Source: an uncultured Desulfatitalea sp.
Lineage (GTDB): Bacteria > Desulfobacterota > Desulfobacteria > Desulfobacterales > Desulfosarcinaceae
Assembly: GCA_937868765.1 (NCBI GenBank)
Contig: CALMNL010000010.1
Coordinates: 124,001-188,000 of the forward strand
Direction: 5' to 3'
Length of the DNA: 64,000 nucleotides
Position 1 is the stretch's first letter. Every line of letters begins with the position of its first letter. Below the pieces are notes generated by a model. That model ran no database searches and was not told the origin of the DNA. It worked only from the letters and a program-made list of their open reading frames with translations. Positions 1 through 8,647 of the stretch are shown here, piece after piece. The position numbers were made by a program, and so were the translations under genes.

Positions 1-1
1 G

Positions 2-496
2 TATTTGGCCGACGAGCAGGTGGGGATCATCATCTTCTGGCTCATGGGCAGTTTCGCTTCCAAAGGATGGGGGGACGCCGGCCTGGTGGCGGTGGCGGTG
101 GGCCTGGGGGGTGCGCTTTTCTGCTTCTTCAGCCGGGAACTCAATCTGCTGGCTCTGGGCAGCCGCACCGCAGGATCCCTGGGGGTCTCGCCGCGCAAGG
201 CCGCGCTGGTGCTGCTGGTGGGGGCCTCCCTGGTGGCCGCGGTATGCGTGGCCGTCTCCGGTATCATCGGTTTCATGGGGCTGCTGGTGCCCCACATGGT
301 ACGTTTTGTGACCGGCCCCGACAACCGTCGCCTGATCCCGGCATCGCTGTTGGCGGGTGCTTGTCTGCTGCTGTGCGCCGACACGGTGACCCGGGCCGTG
401 CTGCCCCGGGAGATCCCCATCGGGGTGATCACGGCCCTCATCGGCGGTCCCTTTTTTTGCGTGATTTATCGAAGACGAATGCAGCCATGGAAATAA
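2..496 (+). CDS. FecCD-family ABC transporter permease, 5' truncated
   Basis: Inner-membrane permease of a BtuCD/FecCD importer for corrinoids or iron chelates. The frame is open to the window edge, so the N-terminus is missing; about 164 C-terminal residues are present against roughly 330 in the family. The hydrophobic segments and the conserved stretch GFMGLLVPHMVR, followed by the RxLIPASLLAGA region, are typical of FecCD proteins. The ATPase and binding-protein genes follow directly, and the cobalamin operon after them makes a corrinoid substrate more likely than iron siderophore, but the sequence alone does not settle this. Confidence 0.9.
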   Translation, partial: YLADEQVGIIIFWLMGSFASKGWGDAGLVAVAVGLGGALFCFFSRELNLLALGSRTAGSLGVSPRKAALVLLVGASLVAAVCVAVSGIIGFMGLLVPHMVRFVTGPDNRRLIPASLLAGACLLLCADTVTRAVLPREIPIGVITALIGGPFFCVIYRRRMQPWK

Positions 497-545
497 AAGA
501 GTGGCCTCCGGCGTATATGGCATCGATCTTCTGTCTGGGTGACGA

Positions 546-1331
546 ATGTTGACCACTGAAGACATCAATTTTTCCTACGGGGATAAAGGCCTCTTCAACG
601 GGTTGTCGGTGAGCTTCGCACCAGGGTGCTTTTATGGCATCATCGGCCCTAACGGCAGCGGCAAGAGCACGCTCGTCGATCTGCTCTGCGGCCATCTGCG
701 GCCGGGACGCGGCATGGTGACGCTATCGGGTCGCCGGTTGGACGGGCATTCGCGCAAAGCATTGGCCCGGCGGATCGCTCTGGTGCCCCAGGAACTGCGC
801 ATGGATTTCCCCTTCACTTGCTATGAGATGGTGATGATGGGACGGTATCCGCACATCCCACGCTTTGCCGGACCCGGAGAGGAAGACCACCGCATCGTGG
901 CGGCCGTTCTGGATGCCACCGGCCTTGCCGAAATGGCCGATCGGTGCATTCAGCGGTTGAGCGGCGGCGAGCGCCAGCGGGTGGTCTTTGCCCGGGCCCT
1001 GGCCCAGCAGACCGATGTGTTGCTCCTGGACGAGGCCACGGCCCACCAGGATATGCAGTATGCGTTGGGGCTGCTCAACTTGGTGGCCGGACGGGCGGCT
1101 CAGGGCGGATTGGTGATTGCCGTGATGCAGGATCTCAACCTGGCGGCGCTTTACTGCGATAAGCTGGTGTGTCTGCACCAAGGGCGGTTGTATGCCGCGG
1201 GCCCGACGGCCGAGGTATTGACCTCGGCCATGCTGCGGGCGGTGTTTCGGGTCGAAGCTCGAATAACCCGAGACCCCGATACGGCCACCCGCCGGGTGGC
1301 GTTTGCCAGGGGGGCTGCCAAATGCGCTTGA
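546..1331 (+). CDS. Corrinoid/iron-chelate ABC transporter ATP-binding protein
   Basis: A 261-residue cytoplasmic ATPase that powers the importer encoded on either side. Walker A is GPNGSGKST near residue 35, the signature is RLSGGERQRV near residue 138, and Walker B is VLLLDEATA. Size and motif order match BtuD/FecE/FhuC. The ATG sits 49 bases after the permease stop with only a weak ribosome site, and the stop overlaps the binding-protein start by 10 bases, so translation is probably coupled. Assignment to cobalamin rather than heme or siderophore rests on the neighbouring operon. Confidence 0.92.
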   Translation: MLTTEDINFSYGDKGLFNGLSVSFAPGCFYGIIGPNGSGKSTLVDLLCGHLRPGRGMVTLSGRRLDGHSRKALARRIALVPQELRMDFPFTCYEMVMMGRYPHIPRFAGPGEEDHRIVAAVLDATGLAEMADRCIQRLSGGERQRVVFARALAQQTDVLLLDEATAHQDMQYALGLLNLVAGRAAQGGLVIAVMQDLNLAALYCDKLVCLHQGRLYAAGPTAEVLTSAMLRAVFRVEARITRDPDTATRRVAFARGAAKCA

Positions 1332-2284
1332 AAGTACTTAGCTTCGAGGTGTTTATGCTGCTGTGCCTGCTGCCGGCCGGAGCGCACGCTGCCGCGGGCG
1401 AGGTGCTCGTGGACGACGCGGGTCGCCGGGTGGTGGTGCCGCAGCCGTTTCAGCGGATCATTTCCCTTTACGGCGCGCATACCGAGAATCTCTTCGCCCT
1501 GGGGGCCCGGGATCAGTTGATCGGCGTGAGCGCCCATGAATCTTATCCGCCCGAGGCAAGCGCCAAGCCGGTTTTCTCGTACCACGGCGACCTGGAGATC
1601 TTCCTGGCGGCTCGTCCCGACCTGGTGCTGGTCCGGCCCATGATCGAGCGGGGCTATGCCCCCTTGGTCGACCGCCTGCAAAAGGCGGGCATCACCGTGG
1701 TGTCGCTGCAGCCGGCGACAGTGACCGAGATGTTCGCCTACTGGCGGGCCCTGGGCCTGCTCACCGGGCACAAGGCCGCCGCTGAGCAGATGGTGGCCGG
1801 CTTCCACGAGCGTACGACACGCATCGGTCTCCGTACGGCCTTGATTTCGAAGAAACAGCGGGTCTATTTCGAGGCCATTCACGACCGCATGCGCACCTTC
1901 TCTCCAGGCAGCATGGCCATCTTCGCCCTGGAGTGCGCCGGCGGCGTCAATGTGGCTGCCGATGCGGCCCCGCGGCAAGGTACCAATATCGCCGATTACG
2001 GCAAGGAGCGCATCCTGGCCAAGGCCGATGGTATCGACATCTACCTGGCGCAATCCGGCCCCATGAACCATCCCTCCCGCAAAACGATCCGGAATGAGCC
2101 TGGGTTCGGCTTGATCCGGGCGGTACGCGACGATCGCATTTACTTCATCGAAGAGGAACTGGTTTCCCGGCCGACGCCGCGTTTGCTGGAAGGCGTCTGC
2201 AGCATCGGAAGAACGCTCTATCCGGAGATCTTCGGACAAGAGGCGCAACCATTCGGGTGTATGGAGAAAGAAGATGGGAGATAA
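1322..2284 (+). CDS. Periplasmic corrinoid/iron-chelate binding protein
   Basis: A 320-residue substrate-binding protein of the BtuF/FepB type. The ATG at 1322 is chosen because it begins a clear signal peptide (MRLKVLSF then a hydrophobic run ending AGAHAAA). The mature part opens with VLVDDAGRRVVVPQPFQRIISL, characteristic of periplasmic binding protein family 2, and continues with the ENLFALGARDQLIGVS region. It overlaps the ATPase gene by 10 bases and cbiL by 11. It should deliver the ligand to the permease encoded just upstream. Confidence 0.88.
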   Translation: MRLKVLSFEVFMLLCLLPAGAHAAAGEVLVDDAGRRVVVPQPFQRIISLYGAHTENLFALGARDQLIGVSAHESYPPEASAKPVFSYHGDLEIFLAARPDLVLVRPMIERGYAPLVDRLQKAGITVVSLQPATVTEMFAYWRALGLLTGHKAAAEQMVAGFHERTTRIGLRTALISKKQRVYFEAIHDRMRTFSPGSMAIFALECAGGVNVAADAAPRQGTNIADYGKERILAKADGIDIYLAQSGPMNHPSRKTIRNEPGFGLIRAVRDDRIYFIEEELVSRPTPRLLEGVCSIGRTLYPEIFGQEAQPFGCMEKEDGR

Positions 2285-3020
2285 ATATCGATCCCCGGGC
2301 CCGGGGGTTCTATACGGCATCGGGGTAGGACCCGGCGATCCGGAACTGCTGCCGATCAAGGCGGTCCGGGTATTGGGACTGGTGGCTCATATCTTCGCGG
2401 CCGCTTCCACCGAAAATGATTACTCCCTGGCCGTGGAGATCGTCCGGCCCCATATTCCGCCGGCAACCCCCGTGGAGCGCCTCGATTTTCCCATGAGCAA
2501 GGAGCGTTCGGTGCTCGAGTGCGCCTGGCGCCGCAATGCCCAACGCATCGCCGCTGTTTTGGAACAGGGCCGCTCGGCCGCCTTCCTGACCTTGGGCGAC
2601 CCTTTGACCTATTCCACCTACGGCTACATCCTGCGCCATCTGCACAGCGGTTGGCCCCAACTGGCGGTGTGCACCGTGCCGGGGATCTCCGCCTACCAGG
2701 CCGCGGCCGCCGCCACCAACCGGCCGCTGGTCGAAGGGGAGGAGGTGTTGCTCATCGTTTCCGGCGTCCACGGCGGCCAGCGCTTGCTGGAACCGAACCG
2801 GCTTCCTGAAAACGTGGTTTTCATGAAGGCCTATCGGAACATCGGGAACATTACGGCCGCCCTGGAAAGCACGGGTATGGCGGCCGGCAGTATAGCCGTG
2901 ACCAACTGCTCCCGGGAAGACGAGCAGATCCACACCGATCTTCATGCCCTGGGCCGGCAGGCGCCCAACTACTGGACTTTGATCATCGCCAAGCGGAGCT
3001 CTCATGGGCCACACACCTAA
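2274..3020 (+). CDS. cbiL: Precorrin-2 / cobalt-precorrin-2 C20-methyltransferase
   Basis: A 248-residue SAM-dependent tetrapyrrole methylase that methylates C20 early in corrin ring construction. The N-terminal GIGVGPGDPELLPIKAV loop is the tetrapyrrole methylase SAM motif; FLTLGDPLTYSTYGY and TVPGISAYQAAAAATNRPL are the CbiL/CobI family signatures. The start overlaps the binding-protein gene and has a purine-rich ribosome site (ggagaaagaag). Whether the natural substrate carries cobalt is inferred from the anaerobic-type gene set (cbiD, cbiG) downstream. Confidence 0.93.
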   Translation: MGDKYRSPGPGVLYGIGVGPGDPELLPIKAVRVLGLVAHIFAAASTENDYSLAVEIVRPHIPPATPVERLDFPMSKERSVLECAWRRNAQRIAAVLEQGRSAAFLTLGDPLTYSTYGYILRHLHSGWPQLAVCTVPGISAYQAAAAATNRPLVEGEEVLLIVSGVHGGQRLLEPNRLPENVVFMKAYRNIGNITAALESTGMAAGSIAVTNCSREDEQIHTDLHALGRQAPNYWTLIIAKRSSHGPHT

Positions 3021-4053
3021 ACCATTAAACTTCCGGCCGGCCCTGGTGGCTTTGCTCGTTTCCGCCCTGATGCTCACTTTAGGTGCCTGGACCCTGGAGG
3101 GTCTCACGGCAGCCCATATGGCTCGTCGCATCGCCTGGCCGTTGCTCCGTCTGGTGGTGTTCATCGGGATCGGATTGGCCGCGGGGCAGCTCATCGAAGC
3201 GACAGGCTGGACCCGCCGACTGGGGCTTCTGGGCGCGCCGTTGTTCCGCTTCGGCCGCCTTGGGCCGCACTGCAGCGCGGCCTTCACCACCGCCTTCGTT
3301 TCGGGGGAGGCTTCCAATGGCATGCTTTACGGGTTCTGGAAAGAAGGCCGCATCGATAGGGGGCAGCTGGTACTGACCTACCTGGCCAACCAGTTGCCGG
3401 CCTTTTTCCTCCATCTGCCCAGCACCTTTTTCATGGTCCTGCCCCTCACCGGCTGGGCCGGCGGACTTTACTTCATCCTCACCTTCCTGGCCGCAGTGCT
3501 GCGGCTGATGGTGGCACTGCTTGTGTCGCGCCGACTTTCGAACCCGGAATCGGCCCAAGCGTCCTGGGCGGAGGCGGCCCGGCCGACCGAACGGCGTGCC
3601 GATTCGCCGTGGGCGACCGTGAAGGCAAAACTACCGGCTCGGCTCCTGGCCGTGGCCACCTTCGTGGTGCCCATCTACATCGCCGTTTTCCTGCTCAACA
3701 CCGCCGGTCTCTTCGAATGGAGCCAGGCGTGGCTGGCACGCGGATTCTCTTCAAAATTCATCCCTGTGGAGGCGCTTTCGCTGGTGGTGGTCAGCTTTGC
3801 AGCCGAGTTCGCTTCGGGCTTCACCACCGCCGGCGCCCTCATGCACGAAGGAGTGATCTCCACCCAGCAGGCGGTGATGGCCCTTTTGATCGGGAACATC
3901 CTGGCCTTTCCCATCCGCGCTTTGCGCCACCAGCTGCCGCACCTGCTGGGCATCTTCGCGCCCAGGATGGGGTCGATGCTGCTGCTTTTGAGTCAGGGGA
4001 CGCGTGTGGTCAGCCTGGTTTTCGTGGGCGCGATGTACTGGATTTTGTTTTGA
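3004..4053 (+). CDS. Gate-domain (nucleoside-recognition) membrane protein
   Basis: A 349-residue integral membrane protein with about eight hydrophobic segments. Motifs TTAFVSGEASNG near residue 96 and AEFASGFTTAGALMHEG near residue 265 repeat the Ser/Gly pattern of Gate domains found in nucleoside transporters and spore maturation proteins. It overlaps cbiL by 17 bases and is co-directional with the cobalamin genes, so it probably belongs to the operon. Its substrate is unknown; transport of a corrin intermediate, a lower-ligand base or cobalt are all possible but unsupported by any motif seen here. Confidence 0.75.
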   Translation: MGHTPKPLNFRPALVALLVSALMLTLGAWTLEGLTAAHMARRIAWPLLRLVVFIGIGLAAGQLIEATGWTRRLGLLGAPLFRFGRLGPHCSAAFTTAFVSGEASNGMLYGFWKEGRIDRGQLVLTYLANQLPAFFLHLPSTFFMVLPLTGWAGGLYFILTFLAAVLRLMVALLVSRRLSNPESAQASWAEAARPTERRADSPWATVKAKLPARLLAVATFVVPIYIAVFLLNTAGLFEWSQAWLARGFSSKFIPVEALSLVVVSFAAEFASGFTTAGALMHEGVISTQQAVMALLIGNILAFPIRALRHQLPHLLGIFAPRMGSMLLLLSQGTRVVSLVFVGAMYWILF

Positions 4054-4106
4054 GAGTGTTTCGAAACCGGTGCGGGAAACTTACTGAACGAGGGAAGGCA
4101 GAAGAT

Positions 4107-5519
4107 ATGGGGGCAATCAAAGGCCTCATGATCGCGGGAACCCACAGCGGTGTCGGCAAGACCACCGTCGCCCTCGGATTGATGGCGGCTCTGCGGCGGC
4201 GGGGGTTGCGCGTGGCGCCGTTCAAGGTCGGTCCCGATTTCATCGATCCGGGCCATCATGCTCTGGCTGCGGGGCGTGCCGGCCGCAACCTGGACGGCTG
4301 GATGTTGAGCCGGGAGTACAATCTGGCCTCCTTCAGGCGACACGGCGCCGGCGCTGAGGTGGCCGTGGTGGAAGGCGTCATGGGGCTGTTCGACGGCGCC
4401 GGGGGCGACAGCGAAGAGGGTTCCACGGCCCAGATGGCCACCTGGCTGAGGCTGCCGGTGCTGCTGGTGGTGGATGTCTCCGGCCTGGCGCGCAGTGCCG
4501 CCGCCCTGGTGCAGGGCTTTGAACGCTTCGATCCGGCGCTGCGATTCGCCGGCGTGTTCTTTAACAACCTGGGCAGTGCCGGCCACCTGGCCTATCTGAA
4601 AGAGGCCCTGTCGCGACACACGGATATTCCGGTCTTGGGCGGTTGGGAGTGCAGCGAAGCCCTGCACATGCCGGAAAGGCACTTGGGATTGGTCACAGTG
4701 GACGATTGCCCCTTGCCCGCCGATTATCTGCAACACCTGGCCGAGCGTATGGCAGCGGCCCTGGATCTGGATCGGCTGCTGGCCGCGTTGCCGGAAGTGG
4801 ATACCTCTGGGGAGGTCCAGGCGGCGGCCACCGTGGGTTCGAAGCGGCCCGTGCGCATCGGGGTGGCCCGGGATCAGGCTTTTTGCTTTTACTACCCGGA
4901 CAATCTCGAATTGCTGGCTGCCGCGGGAGCCGAGATCGTGCCGTTTTCGCCCCTGAACGACCGGAGTTTGCCGGAAGCGCTGGACGGAATGTATCTGGGG
5001 GGCGGCTATCCCGAGTTGCACGCCGCGGCGCTGGCGGCCAATGTGGCCATGCGCCGGGCCGTTCAAGGGTGCAGCCGGGCGGGCATGCCCATTTATGCCG
5101 AATGCGGCGGTTTCATGTACTTGTGCCGCGAACTGGTGGACCTGGAGGGACGGTCCCACCCCATGTGCGATTGCTTCCCATTTCAGACACGCATGCGGCC
5201 CAGCCTGCGCGCGTTGGGCTATCGCCGGGTGCGCCTTCAAACCGCTACGCTCCTGGGGGCCAAGGGCAACCTCTTGCGCGGCCATGAGTTTCACTATTCG
5301 GAAATCCGCGGCAGCCATGAAGATTCTCAGATGGCACGGCACTATGCCGTGGGCGACCCCAAACGGGACCCCGCCCGCTTCGAAGGATACGCCGTCGGAC
5401 GGACCTTGGGCAGTTATATCCATCTGCACTGGGGGTCCCGGCCCCAAAGCGCCGCGGCGCTGACGGCATCGTGCGAGGCGTATCGTAGAGCGCGTGCAAT
5501 TCATGTAAAGGAGATGTAA
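4107..5519 (+). CDS. cbiA: Cobyrinate a,c-diamide synthase
   Basis: A 470-residue glutamine-dependent enzyme that amidates the a and c side chains of (hydrogeno)cobyrinate using ATP. The N-terminal P-loop domain starts GTHSGVGKTTVALGL; KVGPDFIDPGHH follows. The C-terminal class I glutaminase domain has the nucleophile Cys in AECGGFMYLC and the catalytic His in GSYIHLHWGS. The ATG at 4107 is preferred over upstream in-frame starts because it lies directly before the P-loop with agggaaggcaga as ribosome site. Length matches the family. Confidence 0.95.
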   Translation: MGAIKGLMIAGTHSGVGKTTVALGLMAALRRRGLRVAPFKVGPDFIDPGHHALAAGRAGRNLDGWMLSREYNLASFRRHGAGAEVAVVEGVMGLFDGAGGDSEEGSTAQMATWLRLPVLLVVDVSGLARSAAALVQGFERFDPALRFAGVFFNNLGSAGHLAYLKEALSRHTDIPVLGGWECSEALHMPERHLGLVTVDDCPLPADYLQHLAERMAAALDLDRLLAALPEVDTSGEVQAAATVGSKRPVRIGVARDQAFCFYYPDNLELLAAAGAEIVPFSPLNDRSLPEALDGMYLGGGYPELHAAALAANVAMRRAVQGCSRAGMPIYAECGGFMYLCRELVDLEGRSHPMCDCFPFQTRMRPSLRALGYRRVRLQTATLLGAKGNLLRGHEFHYSEIRGSHEDSQMARHYAVGDPKRDPARFEGYAVGRTLGSYIHLHWGSRPQSAAALTASCEAYRRARAIHVKEM

Positions 5520-5521
5520 AG

Positions 5522-5695
5522 ATGTATCTTTATTGGCGAATTCAACAGGACCTGAACTGCCTGGGCGAGTTTCTGATCTTCCGCGATCCGAGCTTCAACC
5601 GCTCCTTTTTGCAGTGGATGCGAAAGAACGCCGCAGGCATCGCCTGGGCCGAAGAGTGGGGCTGGTCGACCGCCCCTGGAAGCAACCTGAACTGA
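5522..5695 (+). CDS. Small 57-residue ORF between cbiA and cbiC
   Basis: An ORF two bases after the cbiA stop with a strong ribosome site (aaaggag, about 9 bases before the ATG), filling most of the cbiA-cbiC gap. The peptide begins MYLYWRIQQDLNCLGEFLIF, is rich in Trp and aromatic residues (WAEEWGW), has one Cys at position 13, and has no clear membrane segment or signal. I do not recognise a family. Position and ribosome site favour translation; it could instead be a leader peptide that couples cbiC expression. Function unknown. Confidence 0.5.
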   Translation: MYLYWRIQQDLNCLGEFLIFRDPSFNRSFLQWMRKNAAGIAWAEEWGWSTAPGSNLN

Positions 5696-5716
5696 ACGTG
5701 GCAGAAGAGGCCCTCT

Positions 5717-6343
5717 ATGCAGCCCCAGCAGATCGAAAGCGAGAGTCTCGCCATCATCGACGCCGAGGCCGGTCCCCACATATATTCGCCAAGGCAGTGG
5801 TCCGTCGTCCGACGCATGATCCATACGACCGCCGACTTCGACTACCTGCACGACGCGCGCTTCTCTCCCAGTGCCGTAGCGGCGGGCGTGGCGGCCATCC
5901 GCACAGGGGCCATGCTGTTCACCGATACCGAGATGGCGCGTGCGGGCATCCGTACCCGGGCCTTGAAACGGTTCGGCGGTCGGGTGATATGCCATATCGC
6001 CGCGCCCCGGATCGCCCAGGCCGCCAGGGACGGCGGCATCACCCGTGCCAGGGCCGCAGTGGAGGCCGTGGCCGACCAGCTGACCGGCGCCATCTACGTG
6101 GTGGGCAACGCTCCCACGGCGTTGCTGCGGTTGATCGAATTGGTCCGGGACGGCCCCATCCGACCAGCCCTGGTGGTCGGGCTGCCGGTGGGTTTTGTCA
6201 ATGCGGCCGAATCCAAGGCGGCCTTGCTGGCGACCGCCGTGCCGTATATCACCAATGTGGGGCGCAAAGGCGGCTCCAATGTGGCGGCCAGCGTCGTCAA
6301 TGCGCTGGTTCAGCTTGCCGAAGAAGAGGAAGGCGGGCGGTGA
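5717..6343 (+). CDS. cbiC: Precorrin-8X / cobalt-precorrin-8 methylmutase
   Basis: A 208-residue enzyme that moves the C11 methyl group to C12 to give (hydrogeno)cobyrinic acid. Family hallmarks visible are VVRRMIHTTADFDY (with the conserved His near residue 38), AGVAAIRTGAMLFTDTEMARAGI, and AESKAALLAT with GRKGGSNVAASVVNALV near the C-terminus. Size is typical. The ATG follows aagagg; the stop overlaps the GTG of cbiD by four bases, suggesting coupled translation. Confidence 0.94.
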   Translation: MQPQQIESESLAIIDAEAGPHIYSPRQWSVVRRMIHTTADFDYLHDARFSPSAVAAGVAAIRTGAMLFTDTEMARAGIRTRALKRFGGRVICHIAAPRIAQAARDGGITRARAAVEAVADQLTGAIYVVGNAPTALLRLIELVRDGPIRPALVVGLPVGFVNAAESKAALLATAVPYITNVGRKGGSNVAASVVNALVQLAEEEEGGR

Positions 6344-7416
6344 AGAAATTGCGCTATGGGTTCACCACCGGCGCGGCCGCGGCAGCAGCCACCCGTGCCG
6401 CATTGGCGTGCCTGCTGGAAGGGCGGGTCCCGGCACGGGTGGCGGTCGCCCTGCCCGGCGGTGGCAGTCTGGAGATCCCCGTACACCTCTGCCGTCGGCT
6501 CACAGGGAAAACGGCCGAGGCGTCGGTGATCAAGGATGCCGGCGACGACCCGGATATCACTAACGGTGCCGAGATCGGCGCCCGGGTGACATGGCAGCCC
6601 GGCCCAGGAGAGCGGCAGGTGACGATCCACGGCGGGCCGGGGGTAGGTACGGTGACCAAGCCGGGACTGGAAACGCCGCCGGGACAGCCCGCCATCACCG
6701 CCGGTCCGAGGGCCATGATTACAGAGGCGGCGTTAGCGTGCCTGGCTGCTCACGGCACATTCGGTTTGGTCCGCACCGAGATTTTCGTGCCCCGCGGTAC
6801 CGCGCTGGCCCGCCACACCCTCAACGCGCGGCTGGGCATCCTTGGCGGCATTTCGATCCTGGGCACCACAGGCATCGTGCGGCCGCTCTCCCACGAGGCG
6901 TACCTGGCCACCATCGCCGCAGCCCTCTCGGTGGCCCGGGCCTCAGGCCATAAGGAGGTGGTGCTCACCACCGGCCGGCGCAGCGAGCGTCTGGCCCAGG
7001 CTTGCCGACCCCTGCTGCCGGCCGATGCCTTCTTACAGATCGGCGATTACTTCGCTGAAAGCATGGCCCTGGTTGCGGAAAAGGGTTTTGACCGGGCCAC
7101 CCTGGCCGTCTTCTTCGGCAAAGCGCTGAAGATGGGCCAGGGGATCGGCCACACCCACGCCCGTTCGGCGGCCCTGAGCCTCGAAAAGTTGTCCCGCTGG
7201 ACTTTGGCGGCCGGCGGCGATGGTGACTTGGCTCGGGCGGTGGCGGCTTCCAACACGGCCCGGCAGGCGTTCGAGCTGGTCCTGGGTCGCTGCCCGGCGG
7301 TGCTCCGCACGGTGGGCAGCGAGATGATCCGGGCGGCAGTGCTCTTCGGACGCCGGAAGGTGGCGGTTCGGGGGATGATCTTCGGATTCGATGGTGAGGT
7401 GCGTTTCGATGGGTAA
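6340..7416 (+). CDS. cbiD: Cobalt-precorrin-5B C1-methyltransferase
   Basis: A 358-residue SAM-dependent methyltransferase specific to the anaerobic cobalamin route. The protein opens VKKLRYGFTTGAAAAAATRAAL, the standard CbiD N-terminus, which fixes the GTG at 6340 as start within the gtga overlap with cbiC. VIKDAGDDPDITNGAEI and LGILGGISILGTTGIVRPLSHEA are family signatures. Presence of CbiD rather than CobF supports the oxygen-independent pathway. It overlaps the next gene by eight bases. Confidence 0.95.
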   Translation: MKKLRYGFTTGAAAAAATRAALACLLEGRVPARVAVALPGGGSLEIPVHLCRRLTGKTAEASVIKDAGDDPDITNGAEIGARVTWQPGPGERQVTIHGGPGVGTVTKPGLETPPGQPAITAGPRAMITEAALACLAAHGTFGLVRTEIFVPRGTALARHTLNARLGILGGISILGTTGIVRPLSHEAYLATIAAALSVARASGHKEVVLTTGRRSERLAQACRPLLPADAFLQIGDYFAESMALVAEKGFDRATLAVFFGKALKMGQGIGHTHARSAALSLEKLSRWTLAAGGDGDLARAVAASNTARQAFELVLGRCPAVLRTVGSEMIRAAVLFGRRKVAVRGMIFGFDGEVRFDG

Positions 7417-8647
7417 GGAGAAAATCGTTGTCCTGGGTCTGGGGCTCTCCCCCGACGACCTGACGCCGGCCCACCTTGAAACCATCCGTTCGGCCGATCT
7501 GCTGCTGGGCGGCCGGCGCCATCTGGGTTTCTTCGAAGCTCTTCCCATGGAGAAGAGAACCATCAGTGGCGACCTCGAAGAAATCTTGACACTGCTGCGC
7601 GGCCAGCCCCCCGAACGCCGGGTGGTGGTGCTGGCTTCGGGGGACCCGCTGCTCTTCGGCATCGGCGGCCCCATCGTCCGGGAATTGGGTCTGGATCGTG
7701 TGCGCATCGTTCCCAACATCTCTTCCATTGCGGCGGCTTTTGCCCGCATCGGCCGCCCCTGGCAGGCGGCAACCCTGGTGAGTCTCCACGGCCGTGACGA
7801 TACGGCGCCTTTGGCGGCGGCCATGACTTCCCGCATCCCGGTGGCTGTGCTCACCGATTACCGGCACTCGCCAGCCTGGTTGGCCGCATGGCTCCTCGAA
7901 AAGGGGGGCGGTCATCTGCGGATGGCCGTGTTCGAGCGGCTGGGCTTGTCCTCCGAGACGTACGGCTGGTACTCGCCGGACCAGGCAGCAGTTTCTGCCT
8001 TCGGCGACCCCAATCTGGTAGTAATCGACGGCCAATGCGGGCAAGCGGCCAGCCGGCTCGAGTTGCGCATCGGCCTGGCGAACGAGGCCTATGCCCACGC
8101 AAACGGGCTGATCACCAAGCCCGAGGTGCGCGCCGTGGTGCTGGCCAAGCTGGCCCTGGCCCCCGGCCTGACCCTGTGGGACCTGGGCGCCGGCAGCGGC
8201 GCGGTGGGCATCGAAGCCTCTCTGCTGCTGGTCGGGGGCCGGGTCGTGGCCGTGGAGCAGCATCGTGAGCGGGTGGCCCTGATCCGGGGAAACGCCCGTC
8301 GCCTCGGCGTATACAACCATGAAACGTTACAGGCCAGACTCCCGGAAGGCTTGGAAGCGCTTCCCCATCCGGACCGCATCTTCATCGGCGGCGGGGGGCG
8401 CGACCTGCCGCAGATCGTTCTTGATGCCGCCAGGCGCCTGGAGCCAGGAGGTATGATAGTGATCAACACCATCCTGATCGACAACCTTGGCCCGGTCCTT
8501 GGGACCCTGGAAGATTGCGGCTTTGCAGTGGAAGTCATTCAGATGCAGATCAACCGGAGCAGGTCCATGCCCTGGAGCCGGCGGATGGCAGCCGAAAACC
8601 CGGTCTGGGTGATCAGTGGCAGTAAAGAGCAGAAGGTAGCAAGTTGA
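7409..8647 (+). CDS. CbiE-CbiT fusion: precorrin-6B C5,15-methyltransferase (decarboxylating)
   Basis: A 412-residue two-domain enzyme. Residues 1 to about 200 are a tetrapyrrole methylase (VVLGLGLSPDDLTPAH, LASGDPLLFGIG) corresponding to CbiE, which methylates C5 and C15; residues from about 225 are a class I SAM methyltransferase (LWDLGAGSGAVGIEAS) corresponding to CbiT, which decarboxylates the C12 acetate and methylates. The fused arrangement is that of CobL. The ATG at 7409 overlaps cbiD and matches the conserved N-terminus; an upstream in-frame GTG/ATG would add six unconserved residues. Confidence 0.93.
   Translation: MGKEKIVVLGLGLSPDDLTPAHLETIRSADLLLGGRRHLGFFEALPMEKRTISGDLEEILTLLRGQPPERRVVVLASGDPLLFGIGGPIVRELGLDRVRIVPNISSIAAAFARIGRPWQAATLVSLHGRDDTAPLAAAMTSRIPVAVLTDYRHSPAWLAAWLLEKGGGHLRMAVFERLGLSSETYGWYSPDQAAVSAFGDPNLVVIDGQCGQAASRLELRIGLANEAYAHANGLITKPEVRAVVLAKLALAPGLTLWDLGAGSGAVGIEASLLLVGGRVVAVEQHRERVALIRGNARRLGVYNHETLQARLPEGLEALPHPDRIFIGGGGRDLPQIVLDAARRLEPGGMIVINTILIDNLGPVLGTLEDCGFAVEVIQMQINRSRSMPWSRRMAAENPVWVISGSKEQKVAS

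Noticed and set aside
1151-2359. Minus-strand ORF of 402 residues
   Set aside because: Low-complexity His/Gln/Gly-rich composition typical of an antisense frame in GC-rich DNA; it mirrors the binding-protein gene.
3609-4106. In-frame extension upstream of cbiA
   Set aside because: It overlaps the membrane protein gene; the P-loop domain begins right after ATG 4107.
5533-6339. Long in-frame extension upstream of cbiD
   Set aside because: It runs through the 57-residue ORF and cbiC in another frame, has no ribosome site, and the conserved CbiD N-terminus begins at 6340.
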